Below are positions 44,607-53,120 of a stretch of DNA of 64,000 nt, piece by piece (position 1 is the stretch's first letter; each line of letters opens with the position of its first letter). Made by a program: the position numbers and the translations under genes. This DNA is from Chersky-840 sp963811775 (GTDB lineage Bacteria > Actinomycetota > Acidimicrobiia > Acidimicrobiales > UBA8190), in assembly GCA_963811775.1 (NCBI GenBank), contig CAWESO010000008.1:62001-126000 (forward strand), written 5' to 3'. The notes beneath the pieces were generated by a model. The model saw only the letters and a list, made by a program, of their open reading frames with translations. It did not search any database and was not told where the DNA came from.

Positions 44607-45869
44607 TCACTCGGGACCGTCAGCGTGCAGTCGGCGTCGCAACAGGTCGAGGGCGGAGATCGCCGCATACTGGCGGACCCGCTCGCGATCTCCGGGCAGA
44701 TGGAACACGAGCGACTCGGCCTCGTCACCGGGGAGCTCCAGGCCGACGATGACCGTCCCGGGGGCCACGCCCTCCTGGTCGTCGGGGCCGGCCACGCCGG
44801 TGAGGGCGAGACCGACGTCCGCGCCGAGGACTCGCCGGGCGCCCGAGGCCATGGCGCGCGCCGCGGCCTCGGTCACCACCGGCCCCCGGGGCACGCCCAG
44901 CACGGAGTACTTGACCTCCGACGCGTAGCTCACGATCGAGCCCCGGAACCACTCGCTCGAGCCGGGCACGCTGACGAGCCGCGACGCCACCAGACCCCCC
45001 GTCAACGATTCGGCCAGGCCGAGCGAGAGCGAGCGTCGGGCGAGCGCGGCGGCCACGGCCGCCTCCATGGTGGTGTCGTCCACGCCGAACACGGCCTCGC
45101 CCACCAATGCGCGCACCTCGGCCTCCTCGGCGTCGAGGAGCGCGGTGGCGGCATCGGCGTCCGGCGCCTTGGCCGTGATGCGGACCTTGATCCCCTCGAT
45201 GCCGCTCGCCAGGAAGGCGATGGTGGGGCGGCCCGGGGAGGCGTCGAGCGCGGCGATACGCGGGGCGAGCACCTCGCCGAGGCCCGACTCGCTCATCCCC
45301 CACGTGCGCACGACACGGCTCATGATCATCGCCGCGGACTCACCCCCCGCCTCGGCCCGGGCGCGGAGGTCGGGGAGGACGGCCCGGTTGAACATCTCGA
45401 CGAGCTCGTAGGGCACGCCGGGGAGGGCGTAGACGACCTTGTGACCCACCGGGCAGATGAGCCCGGGAGCGGTGCCGAGCTGTTGGGGGATGGTGGTGGC
45501 CCCGACGGGAACGTCGGCCTGGCGCCCGTTGCTCTCGGGCATGTCGCGTCCGCGCGAGCTGAACATCTCGGCGATGCGCTCGACGATGGCCGGGTCGCGC
45601 ACGAGGGGGACGTTCATGACCTCGGCCACGGCGTCACGGGTGATGTCGTCGTGGGTGGGTCCGAGGCCACCGCACACCACCACCCCGTCGCTGCGGGCGA
45701 GGGCGGTGCGAAGCGCCAGCACGATGCGGGCCTGGTTGTCCCCCACGGCCTGGTGGAAGTGGGAGTCGATGCCCGCCAGGGCCAGCTGCTCGCCCATCCA
45801 CGCCGAGTTGGTGTCGACGATCTGACCCAGGAGCAGCTCGGTGCCCACGGCCAGCACCTCGATCCTCAC
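44607..45869 (-). CDS. cinA: CinA, competence/damage-inducible protein (MoCF-like plus NMN deamidase-like)
   Basis: GTG 45869 overlaps the pgsA stop (GTGA). The 420-residue protein begins RIEVLAVGTELLLGQIVDTN, a MoCF-like domain with CGGLGPTHDDITRDAVAE, then a middle domain, and ends with the CinA C-terminal domain (GLAESLTGGLVASRL and SIVSYASEVKYSVLGV). It probably acts on ADP-ribose pyrophosphate and/or NMN. It is the third gene of a translationally coupled rimO-pgsA-cinA set. Confidence 0.95.
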   Translation of the reverse strand: MRIEVLAVGTELLLGQIVDTNSAWMGEQLALAGIDSHFHQAVGDNQARIVLALRTALARSDGVVVCGGLGPTHDDITRDAVAEVMNVPLVRDPAIVERIAEMFSSRGRDMPESNGRQADVPVGATTIPQQLGTAPGLICPVGHKVVYALPGVPYELVEMFNRAVLPDLRARAEAGGESAAMIMSRVVRTWGMSESGLGEVLAPRIAALDASPGRPTIAFLASGIEGIKVRITAKAPDADAATALLDAEEAEVRALVGEAVFGVDDTTMEAAVAAALARRSLSLGLAESLTGGLVASRLVSVPGSSEWFRGSIVSYASEVKYSVLGVPRGPVVTEAAARAMASGARRVLGADVGLALTGVAGPDDQEGVAPGTVIVGLELPGDEAESLVFHLPGDRERVRQYAAISALDLLRRRLHADGPE

Positions 45870-46444
45870 CGGGGCAGCTCCTGGGCGGCGCGCCGGGCGT
45901 CGAAGAAGTACTGCGCGCCGGTGGCGACGGTGAAGGCGACCGCCGCCCACACCGCCACCACCAGGACGTCGTGATGCGGGGCCACCGACGGGGCCAGGCA
46001 CAGCAGGATGGCGATGCCCTGGACGAGGGTCTTCGCCTTGGCGCTGACCCGGGCCGGGATCGAGATCCCGCGCCGGCCGACGGCGATGCGGTAGAGGCTC
46101 ATCCACAGCTCGCGCGCCGCGATGATGGCGACGGGGAGCCACGACACCTCTCCTTTCACCGCCACCGCGCACAGCGCGCCCACCACGGCGGCCTTGTCGG
46201 CCAGCGGGTCGAGGAACGCACCCGAGCGCGTCGTTCCCTGCCGGCGCGCCAGCCAACCGTCGACGCCGTCGGTGAGCCCGATGGCGAGGGCCACGGAGAA
46301 CGGCGCCCACCCCGGCCCGTGCACGATGATCATGGCCACGAGGACGGGGGTGGCGAGCAGCCGGGCCACGGTGATGGCGTTGGCCGGCGTGTTGAGCGCC
46401 GAGGGGCTGTAGACCCGGATGCGCTGGCGCAGGGGCTCGGTCAC
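45866..46444 (-). CDS. pgsA: CDP-diacylglycerol--glycerol-3-phosphate 3-phosphatidyltransferase
   Basis: GTG 46444 overlaps the rimO stop (GTGA). The 192-residue membrane protein opens with NTPANAITVARLLATPVLV and carries the CDP-alcohol phosphotransferase motif DGVDGWLARRQGTTRSGAFL, followed by DPLADK with the catalytic Asp residues. Further hydrophobic helices follow. It makes phosphatidylglycerophosphate for phosphatidylglycerol and cardiolipin. The rimO-pgsA-cinA order is common in actinobacteria. Confidence 0.93.
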   Translation of the reverse strand: MTEPLRQRIRVYSPSALNTPANAITVARLLATPVLVAMIIVHGPGWAPFSVALAIGLTDGVDGWLARRQGTTRSGAFLDPLADKAAVVGALCAVAVKGEVSWLPVAIIAARELWMSLYRIAVGRRGISIPARVSAKAKTLVQGIAILLCLAPSVAPHHDVLVVAVWAAVAFTVATGAQYFFDARRAAQELPR

Positions 46445-47754
46445 GGCTCGGCCCACAGGTCCGGCCCCGCCGCGCCGGTCACCACCACCTTGTGGAACTC
46501 GCCGATGCGCAGCGACTCCGCCACGTGGACGATGCCGTCGATGTCGGGGGCCTCGCGATGGCTCCGGGCCGCGCCCGGCTCGTCCACGAGCACCTCGATC
46601 CGCTCGCCCACGAGCTCGGCCCGCCGCTCGGCGGTGATGGCGTCCTGGAGCTCCGCGCACTCGCGCAGGCGCTCCAGGGCGAGCTCGGCCGGCACCGCAT
46701 CGGCGAGGGACTCGGCGTAGGTGCCGGGCTCCTCGGAGAACGTGAAGAAGCCGGCCCAGTCGAGCCGGGCCTCGGCCAGGAAGGCCAGCAATTGGTCGTG
46801 GTCGTCCTCGGTCTCACCCGGGTAGCCGAGGATGAACGACGACCGCAGCGCGGCGTCGGGCGCGGCACCCCGGATGGTCTCGATGCGCTCGAGGAACCGG
46901 GACCCGTCGCCCCAGCGCCGCATGCGCTTCACCAGGGGGCGCGACACGTGCTGGAGCGACAGGTCGAAGTAGGGCACGCCGCTCGACACGATGGCGTCGA
47001 TGAGCGCGTCGTCGAGCGAGGACGGATACAGATAGAGGAGCCGGACGCGCTCGACCCGGCGGGCTAGGGCCCGCACCAGGCCGACGATGGGCCGCTCGGT
47101 CCCGGCCCGGGGGGAGAGCCGCCCGGGGGTGGCGCGGTCGAGCCCCCACGACGCCAGGTCCTGGGCCACGAGGACGACCTCGCGCACATCGGCGCCGAGC
47201 TCGGCCACCTCGGCCAGCACGACGTCCTCGGGACGCGACCGCTGCGCGCCGCGGAAAGACGGTATGGCGCAGAAGCCGCAGCGCCGGTCACAGCCTTCGG
47301 CCACCTTCACGTACGCCCACGGCGCCTGCGCCGCGGGACGGGGGAGGTTCAACAGGTCGAAGGAGGGGAGGACCTCGCCGTTTGGACGCCCGTCGGTGAC
47401 GGTGCCCACGTCGGTGCCGCCTCGCCGGCCGAGGGTGACCGGAACGCCGAAACCCGCCACCAGGTCGACCTCGGGCAACGCGGCGGCCAGCTGGTCCCCG
47501 TGGCGCTCGGCCAAACATCCCGTCACCACCAATCGCGCCCCGTCCCGGCGCGCCGCGGCCAGCTCGAGAATGGTGTCGATCGACTCCTGACGCGCCGCCT
47601 CGATGAAGGCGCACGTGTTGACCACCACGAGATCGGCGTCGTCGGGCGAGGTGGCGGGTTCGTAGCCGCCGCGTTGCAGCGTGCCCATCAGCTTGTCCGA
47701 GTCGACCTGGTTCTTCGGACAACCCAGGGTTTCCAACCAGTATCGCTCGGCCAC
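46441..47754 (-). CDS. rimO: Ribosomal protein S12 methylthiotransferase
   Basis: The 437-residue radical SAM protein has the UPF0004 N-terminal cluster Cys12, Cys48 and Cys80 (ETLGCPKNQVDSD, VVNTCAF, VVTGCLAERHG), the radical SAM motif GCDRRCGFCAIP (Cys155, 159, 162), and a TRAM domain at the end. The GCPKNQVDSD signature separates RimO from MiaB. It methylthiolates an Asp of S12. It starts with GTG 47754 close to the tRNA-Ser gene and couples to pgsA. Confidence 0.95.
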   Translation of the reverse strand: MAERYWLETLGCPKNQVDSDKLMGTLQRGGYEPATSPDDADLVVVNTCAFIEAARQESIDTILELAAARRDGARLVVTGCLAERHGDQLAAALPEVDLVAGFGVPVTLGRRGGTDVGTVTDGRPNGEVLPSFDLLNLPRPAAQAPWAYVKVAEGCDRRCGFCAIPSFRGAQRSRPEDVVLAEVAELGADVREVVLVAQDLASWGLDRATPGRLSPRAGTERPIVGLVRALARRVERVRLLYLYPSSLDDALIDAIVSSGVPYFDLSLQHVSRPLVKRMRRWGDGSRFLERIETIRGAAPDAALRSSFILGYPGETEDDHDQLLAFLAEARLDWAGFFTFSEEPGTYAESLADAVPAELALERLRECAELQDAITAERRAELVGERIEVLVDEPGAARSHREAPDIDGIVHVAESLRIGEFHKVVVTGAAGPDLWAEP

Positions 47755-47783
47755 TACGACAATCTACCGGCCACATCAACGAG

Positions 47784-47872
47784 CGGAGAGGGAGGGATTT
47801 GAACCCTCGGACCCAGTTTCCCAGGTCAACTCATTAGCAGTGAGTCCGATTCGGCCGCTCTCGCACCTCTCC
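47784..47872 (-). tRNA. tRNA-Ser (anticodon GCU)
   Basis: Read on the minus strand, the 89-base gene has a 7-bp acceptor (GGAGAGG with CCTCTCC), a long variable arm typical of class II tRNAs, T-loop GGTTCAAATCC, and an anticodon arm CTCACTGCTAATGAG with anticodon GCT. No CCA is encoded. It lies 30 bp upstream of rimO. Confidence 0.95.
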
Positions 47873-47975
47873 AACGGGGACCTGCGTCCCGGCGAAGGTC
47901 CAAAACTACCAGCGCCGGACGCGCCCCCGGTCGGTCAGCGGTGTCCCGTGGAAGTTCGGGCCGGGACGTCCTGAC
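47840..47975. repeat. Imperfect direct repeat, copy 1 (tRNA-Ser 5' half and its upstream flank)
   Basis: This stretch shares long runs with 48847-48977: for example GTGAGT near the start, CTGCGTCCCGGCG, and GGTCAG with GGGACGTC further along, at roughly three-quarters identity by eye. Copy 1 includes the 5' half of the intact tRNA-Ser gene. Confidence 0.6.
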
Positions 47976-48075
47976 GACGGTGGGCACCTTCAGGCGGTTT
48001 GCACGAACGGATCACGAGCGGGGACCGCCAAAGAGCGTCGGCCTGGCCCGTTCGGATGGAACTGCCCCGGGGCGC

Positions 48076-48107
48076 GAAAGAGAGGGGGCCGGAGCCCCCT
48101 CTCTTTC
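48076..48107. terminator. Strong bidirectional hairpin terminator
   Basis: GAAAGAGAGGGGGC pairs perfectly with GCCCCCTCTCTTTC around a CGGA loop: 14 bp, very GC-rich, ending in A/T runs on both sides. It follows the stop of the secreted protein gene (minus strand) by 43 bases and separates it from the tRNA-rimO transcript. Confidence 0.85.
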
Positions 48108-48149
48108 ATCGAAACCGGTCCGTTGGTCAGACCGTGAACGTCTCCGAGA

Positions 48150-48647
48150 TCAGCTGATCTTCAGAGGCTTCTCTGCGCTGAAGCTCCCCGAGGCGCTGAT
48201 GCACACGTAGCCCTTGTACTTGCCGGGTACCTTGAGCCCGGAGTTGTCGGACTTCACCACCCCAGAGAACTGCTCGAGCGACGGCTCGGATCCACTGTAG
48301 GGGTGCTTCTTGCTCGACTTGACGTAGCCCGGGCACTTCGTGGCCTTCTTCGAGACCAATGTCGGCGTGCCGAAGTCTGTGACGTCGTTGTTGGTCCACG
48401 TCACGTTCCCGCCACTTGCCAACACCAAGATCGAGAGCTCCTTCGAACTTCCACCGGTGACGGCGGTACCGGTGCACCCGCTGAGCTTGATCTGTTCGCT
48501 GCCAGTCGACCCGCTCATCGTGGTGCACGTGGTCTTTCCGTGCGGGCCACTGCTGGCCGACGCGGGACCGGCGAAGAGCACCGCGACCCCCGAGGCGGCG
48601 AGCGCGACGGCAGCAACGGACATTCCTGCCTTACGGAACCGATGCAT
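48150..48647 (-). CDS. Secreted protein of unknown function
   Basis: ATG 48647 gives 165 residues with a clear signal peptide (AVALAASGVAVLFAGPASAS). The mature part is rich in Ser, Thr, Gly and Lys and has four or five Cys (TTCTTMSGS, LSGCTGTAV, ATKCPGYV, GYVCISAS), probably two disulfides in a beta-rich fold. No family recognised. It is monocistronic with its own terminator and lies between the two copies of a tRNA-containing imperfect repeat. Confidence 0.75.
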   Translation of the reverse strand: MHRFRKAGMSVAAVALAASGVAVLFAGPASASSGPHGKTTCTTMSGSTGSEQIKLSGCTGTAVTGGSSKELSILVLASGGNVTWTNNDVTDFGTPTLVSKKATKCPGYVKSSKKHPYSGSEPSLEQFSGVVKSDNSGLKVPGKYKGYVCISASGSFSAEKPLKIS

Positions 48648-48846
48648 ATGTTTCCCCCTTCTCCGCTCCCCGGTTTGTCCGGCGCAGCGAGACTGACACT
48701 CCTGTCAGAGATTACCCCCACGACGAGCCAGAAGAAAGAGTCGGATTCCGTCCTCGATCTGTCCTTCAATCGAGCGGCAATCTGAGGCTATTGGGGGCGA
48801 CTCCAGGTTTGCTACCAGGCACAACGTCGTGCATCACGTGTTACCG

Positions 48847-48977
48847 GTGAGTAGCACTCGGCCGCGCTCGCACATCTCCCACGGGCCTGCGTCCCGGCGG
48901 TGCCCAGAACGACGAGCGCCGACGTGCCGTCGGTCAGTCGGCGCGATCGGGGGAAGGTTCGCCCGGGACGTCTTCGA
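48847..48977. repeat. Imperfect direct repeat, copy 2 (degenerate tRNA-Ser half)
   Basis: This copy matches 47840-47975. The tRNA-derived part (CTCGGCCGCGCTCGCACATC) is degenerate and cannot make a tRNA. The far end runs into the 3' end of the GNAT-like gene. Confidence 0.55.
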
Positions 48978-50124
48978 CCGGCGGCCGATGGGCCTGCAGG
49001 CGGGCTTGCACGGCGGGATCGAGGGCCAGGACCGCCCGAACCGTCGGCAGTGGGGCGCAGCCGCGCGAGATCTTGGCTTTCTCGGTCCCGAAGCTGTAAT
49101 CGATACGCGTGATGTGGTTGGCGCTGGCGAAATCCATGAGCCCGTAGAAGATCGTGCCGAAGTACAGCGGCAGGGTGCCCTGGAACTCGTAGTCGAAGCC
49201 GGCCTGATGAGCCCAGGCGTTGCCCCGGTGCATGACGAGCTCGACGAAACCGACCGGTCGGTCTCCGCATCGTGCCACCACGGCGCGAGCGTCGTCTCGG
49301 AAGAACTTGCGGAGAATGGAGAGACCGGCACGGGCGATGCTCTCGTTCGCGTCGAGGCCGTATCTGCTGTTCAGATTTCCGATCAGCGGGAGCAACGACG
49401 TGATGAGCTCAGGGGTGATGTCCTCCACGGTGACCGTCACGTCCGCTTCACGGAGCTTGCGGATCTCGCGGCGCACCATGTTGCGGTACCCGTGCCGGAA
49501 CGACGCGATGTACCCGTCGAGGCCTCCGTCGGGGACGGTCAGGACGAGATGCGCCGGGCCCGGGAGCTCGGCGTATCCCCGTCGCCGGAGGATGGCGCGG
49601 AGCAACACGTCGCCGGCGTCCACGCAGCGGCACAGCATGGATCGCTCACCATGCTCGGCCGCGATGTGCTCGGCCTCGGCGAAAAGTTCGTCGATGATCC
49701 CCGCTCGTTCGCGCAATCGAGCCCCGGGTCGCGCCAGGGCCCCCGTCCGAGCGTCGATGATCCCTCCGGCGAGACGGCAGGGGAGGATGGCCGCGATGAG
49801 GTCGGGGGCGAGCCCCGCGTCGGAGAAGACCCGCTCGACGCTGATGAGTGGGTCCTCGTTCCCCGCCGCCAGACGATGCGTGGACAGGCCCCCGACGAGG
49901 ACGCCGTCCTGGGTGGCCACGAGGTACTGCTGATCCCAGTCGCCGACCAATTCGAGGCGACGCAACCACGGTGTCGCGGTGTAGAGGTTGTGGGCGGGGA
50001 GATGCCCGCTGTGGCCGATGACGAGGTCGTTCCACGCCTCGACGTCGAGATCCGAGCTCGAGGTGACCGCGGCGATCGATCGAGGCAGCACAGTTGGGTC
50101 GAGGGTCGTCAGCGTCAGTCCCAT
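48934..50124 (-). CDS. GNAT-like (FemAB/BioF2-type) acyltransferase
   Basis: The 396-residue protein has the two-lobed layout of FemAB/peptidoglycan-type or Acetyltransf_6 proteins: HNLYTATPWLRRLELVGDWD early, SFRHGYRNMVRREIRKLREA in the middle, then RAVVARCGDRPVGFVELVMH and GTIFYGLMDFASANHITRID, ending with an FGTEKAKISRG segment. Such proteins transfer acyl or aminoacyl groups to envelope precursors or small molecules. Its substrate is unknown. Divergent from the GH76-like gene. Confidence 0.7.
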   Translation of the reverse strand: MGLTLTTLDPTVLPRSIAAVTSSSDLDVEAWNDLVIGHSGHLPAHNLYTATPWLRRLELVGDWDQQYLVATQDGVLVGGLSTHRLAAGNEDPLISVERVFSDAGLAPDLIAAILPCRLAGGIIDARTGALARPGARLRERAGIIDELFAEAEHIAAEHGERSMLCRCVDAGDVLLRAILRRRGYAELPGPAHLVLTVPDGGLDGYIASFRHGYRNMVRREIRKLREADVTVTVEDITPELITSLLPLIGNLNSRYGLDANESIARAGLSILRKFFRDDARAVVARCGDRPVGFVELVMHRGNAWAHQAGFDYEFQGTLPLYFGTIFYGLMDFASANHITRIDYSFGTEKAKISRGCAPLPTVRAVLALDPAVQARLQAHRPPVEDVPGEPSPDRAD

Positions 50125-50291
50125 GAGGAGTTCTATCGGCCGTTCCGAGGTCGAACCTTACGGCACCTGTACCCATCTCCGACCCGGTCGCCGAGCCGCG
50201 ACCCCGGCCAGGCGGGAATCAGGCCGGTGGAGGACTGCCGTACCATTCGGCCTATTCGTCCTCCGATCAACCGGCACACAACAGACGGCCC

Positions 50292-51386
50292 TTGACCCCG
50301 CCGGACCTTGACAACGCCGGCCGCGCCGAGGCCACGTTCCGGGCCATCACGGCACCGCGCCTCTACAGCCGGAGAAGACAGCTCTTCGGACGGCGCCGCT
50401 GGCTCGTGTGGCGCCACTACGAGGACCTGTGGCCGTTCGCCGACGCGGGGTCCGCGACCTGCACCCTGTCGTCACGGGAGCAGTCGTCGCGGGAGCGGTC
50501 CTCTCTGGACCTCGACGGGGTGGCGTCGTCGGCGCTGCCGACGTTCTTCGGCGGGCTGGCCGCGTACAGCCGGTCGCACGCGGCCGCGCTCGGTGGCGCG
50601 GGCCCGGTCGGTTTCGAGTCCTCGGTCGTGACGCCCCTCGGGCGCGGCGGCGACGTGTTCTTCGACGACAACGCCTGGATCGCCCTGGCGCTCGTCCGTC
50701 ACCACGAACTGTGCGGCGACGAGCGGGCCCTGGCATGGGCGCGGCGCCTGTTCGCATTCGTGTGCTCGGGATGGTCCTCGGACGCGTCGTGGCATCACCC
50801 CGGGGGTATCCGATGGAAGGAGGTGGCGTCGAACATGTCGCGCAACACCTGTTCCAACGGCCCGGTGGCCGAGGTGGCCGCCCTTCTGCACGTGCACACC
50901 GGGGACTGCGAGGCCCGTGCGTGGGCCATCCGGATCTACGACTGGGTGCGGGCCACGTTGCTCGACTCGCACGACCTCTACGTCGACCGGGTCGCGCCCG
51001 ACGGGACCGAGGACCGGACCATCTGGTCCTACAACCAAGGCACGATGATCGGGGCCGGCGTCCTCCTGCACCGCGTCACCGGCGACCGGGCCTACCTCGA
51101 TCACGTCGCCACTACCGCGGCCGCCTCGCTCGATCGGTTCGGCGTCGAGGCGCTCACCGCCCAGGACGCCGCCTTCAACGCCGTCTTCTTCCGGAACCTG
51201 CTCCTGCTCGATGCGGTGGTCCCCGAGCCCCGCTACCGGGAGTTGGCCCGGGCCTATGCCGACGAGATGTGGGCCCGTCGGGACCCGCGCACCGGGCTGT
51301 TCGGATCGGGCCGGTCCCCGCTCAACGACGCCGCGCCGCTGGTCGAGGTCTTCGCGCTGGCGGCCGGGGCCTCGCCGCACGCGTGA
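50292..51386 (+). CDS. GH76-like (alpha-1,6-mannanase family) protein, no signal peptide
   Basis: The open frame starts with TTG 50292 and lacks a clear ribosome site, so the true start is uncertain. The (alpha/alpha)6 fold is suggested by alternating helices with FFDDNAWIALALVRHHEL, where Asp125-Asp126 match the GH76 catalytic pair, and by TWSYNQ-type IWSYNQGTMIGAGVLLHRVT. RNTCSNGPVAEVAALL is a conserved middle segment. Family enzymes cut alpha-1,6-mannan. No signal peptide is visible, so it would act in the cytoplasm or use an unseen N-terminus. Confidence 0.8.
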   Translation: MTPPDLDNAGRAEATFRAITAPRLYSRRRQLFGRRRWLVWRHYEDLWPFADAGSATCTLSSREQSSRERSSLDLDGVASSALPTFFGGLAAYSRSHAAALGGAGPVGFESSVVTPLGRGGDVFFDDNAWIALALVRHHELCGDERALAWARRLFAFVCSGWSSDASWHHPGGIRWKEVASNMSRNTCSNGPVAEVAALLHVHTGDCEARAWAIRIYDWVRATLLDSHDLYVDRVAPDGTEDRTIWSYNQGTMIGAGVLLHRVTGDRAYLDHVATTAAASLDRFGVEALTAQDAAFNAVFFRNLLLLDAVVPEPRYRELARAYADEMWARRDPRTGLFGSGRSPLNDAAPLVEVFALAAGASPHA

Positions 51387-51447
51387 CCACCGGGGAGGGG
51401 CGTCTCGGACTCGGAGCCTCGACAGCCTGGTAAGAGTAGAGCGCCCT

Positions 51448-53116
51448 ATGGACGTGCTCGTCGTGGTCGGCACCGAACCGGCCCCAGCCCGACTCGAGGA
51501 CAGGGCCATGCACGTCCACCGCCTCGGTCCCGACGAGACGCTCCCTACCCTCATCGGCGCCCTCCGGGCCCGCATCCCCCGCCGCGTCGGGGTGTTCGGC
51601 CCGGTCGCCGAAGCCGTCGAGGTGGCCGCGGGGTTGCGCCGAGCCGGGCTGCCGACCGAGCTGTTCACCGACGAGCCCGTGCCGCGCCAGAGCGCGGCGA
51701 CCCTCGCCGGCGTCGAGGTGCGGCGGGTCACCGACGCCGGAGAGCCGATGGACGTGGCCGACTCGGTCGTCGACCTCATCGGCAACACCCCCATGGTCCG
51801 GTTGGACCGCACGGCGCGGGACCTCGAGTGCACGCTCGTGGCCAAGCTCGAGATCTTCAACCCGGGAGGCTCGTCGAAGGACCGCATCGCGCTGTCGATG
51901 ATCCTCGCCGCCGAGAAGGACGGGCAGCTGCGCCCGGGCGGGACCATCGTGGAACCGACCAGCGGCAACACCGGCGTCGGCCTGGCCATCGTGGCGATAC
52001 GCCGCGGCTACAGCTGCATCTTCGTGTGCCCCGACAAGGTGGGCCCGGAGAAGATCGCCCTCCTGCGCGCCTACGGGGCCGAGGTGGTGGTGTGCCCGAC
52101 CTCGGTGGCGCCCGAGCACCCCGAGTCGTACTACTCGGTGTCGGACCGCCTGGCGCGCGAGGTGCCGCTGGCCTGGAAGCCGGATCAGTACCACAACCCC
52201 AACAACCCCAAGGCGCAGTACCAGACGACCGGCGCCGAGATCTGGGAGCAGACCCGGGGGCGGGTGACGCACTTCGTCGCCGGCATCGGGACGGGCGGGA
52301 CGGTCACGGGGATCGGCCGCTATCTCAAAGAGCGCAACCCCGCCGTGCAGGTGATCGGGGCCGACCCCGACGGGTCGGTGTACTCGGGGGGGTCGGGGCG
52401 CCCCTATCTGGTCGAGGGCATCGGCGAGGACTTCTGGCCGTCGACCTACGACCCCTCCGTCGTGGACCGGGTGGTGGCGGTGTCCGACGCCCAGAGCTTC
52501 GCCATGGCCCGGCGCGTGACCCGCCTCGAAGGACTGCTCCTGGGCGGCTCGGGCGGGACGGCCGTCGCGGCCGCCCTCGTCGTCGGGCGCGACCTCCCGC
52601 CCGACGCCGTGATCGTGGTGCACATTCCCGACTCGGGACGTGGCTATCTCTCCAAGATCTACAACGATGCCTGGATGGCCGACTACGGGTTCCTCCAGGA
52701 GGCGGGGACCACCGTGGGCGACCTCCTGGCCGCACGCGACCCGTCGTTGCCGTCGCTGGTCCACACCCACCCCGACGAGACCGTGCGCCAGGCCATCGCC
52801 ATCCTGCCGCGAATACGGGGTGAGCCAGATGCCGGTGGTCAAACACGAACCGCCCGTGGTCCTGGCCGAGGTCGTGGGGGGCGTGAGCGAGCGCGACCTC
52901 ATGGACAGCGTCTTCGGCGACGCCACCATGCTCGAGCGTCCCGTGGGCGAGGTCATGGGGGCGCCGCTGCCCACCATCGGCGCCGGTGAGCACGTGAACG
53001 TCGCCGTGGGGCGCCTCGAAGGCGCGCCCGCCCTGGTCGTGCTCGACCGCGGCCATCCCGTGGGGGTCATCACGCGCTCGGACGTGCTGGCCACCTTGGC
53101 GGCGGGGCCCCGTTGA
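51448..53116 (+). pseudogene. cbs: Cystathionine beta-synthase with an N-terminal extension and an apparent +1 frameshift
   Basis: ATG 51448 opens an extension of about 100 residues before the PLP domain (DLIGNTPMVRLD; Lys144 in NPGGSSKDRIA; EPTSGNTGVGLAIVA; GIGTGGTVTGIGRYLKE). Near the end of the synthase part the frame breaks at C52807/52808. Removing one C joins QAIAIL to REYGVSQMPV and two CBS domains (VSERDLMDSVFGDATMLERP, GHPVGVITRSDVLATL). The restored enzyme condenses serine or O-acetylserine with homocysteine. Loss of only the CBS pair would remove regulation, not catalysis. It sits 4 bp before the gamma-synthase gene. Confidence 0.88.
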
Positions 53117-53120
53117 GGCC

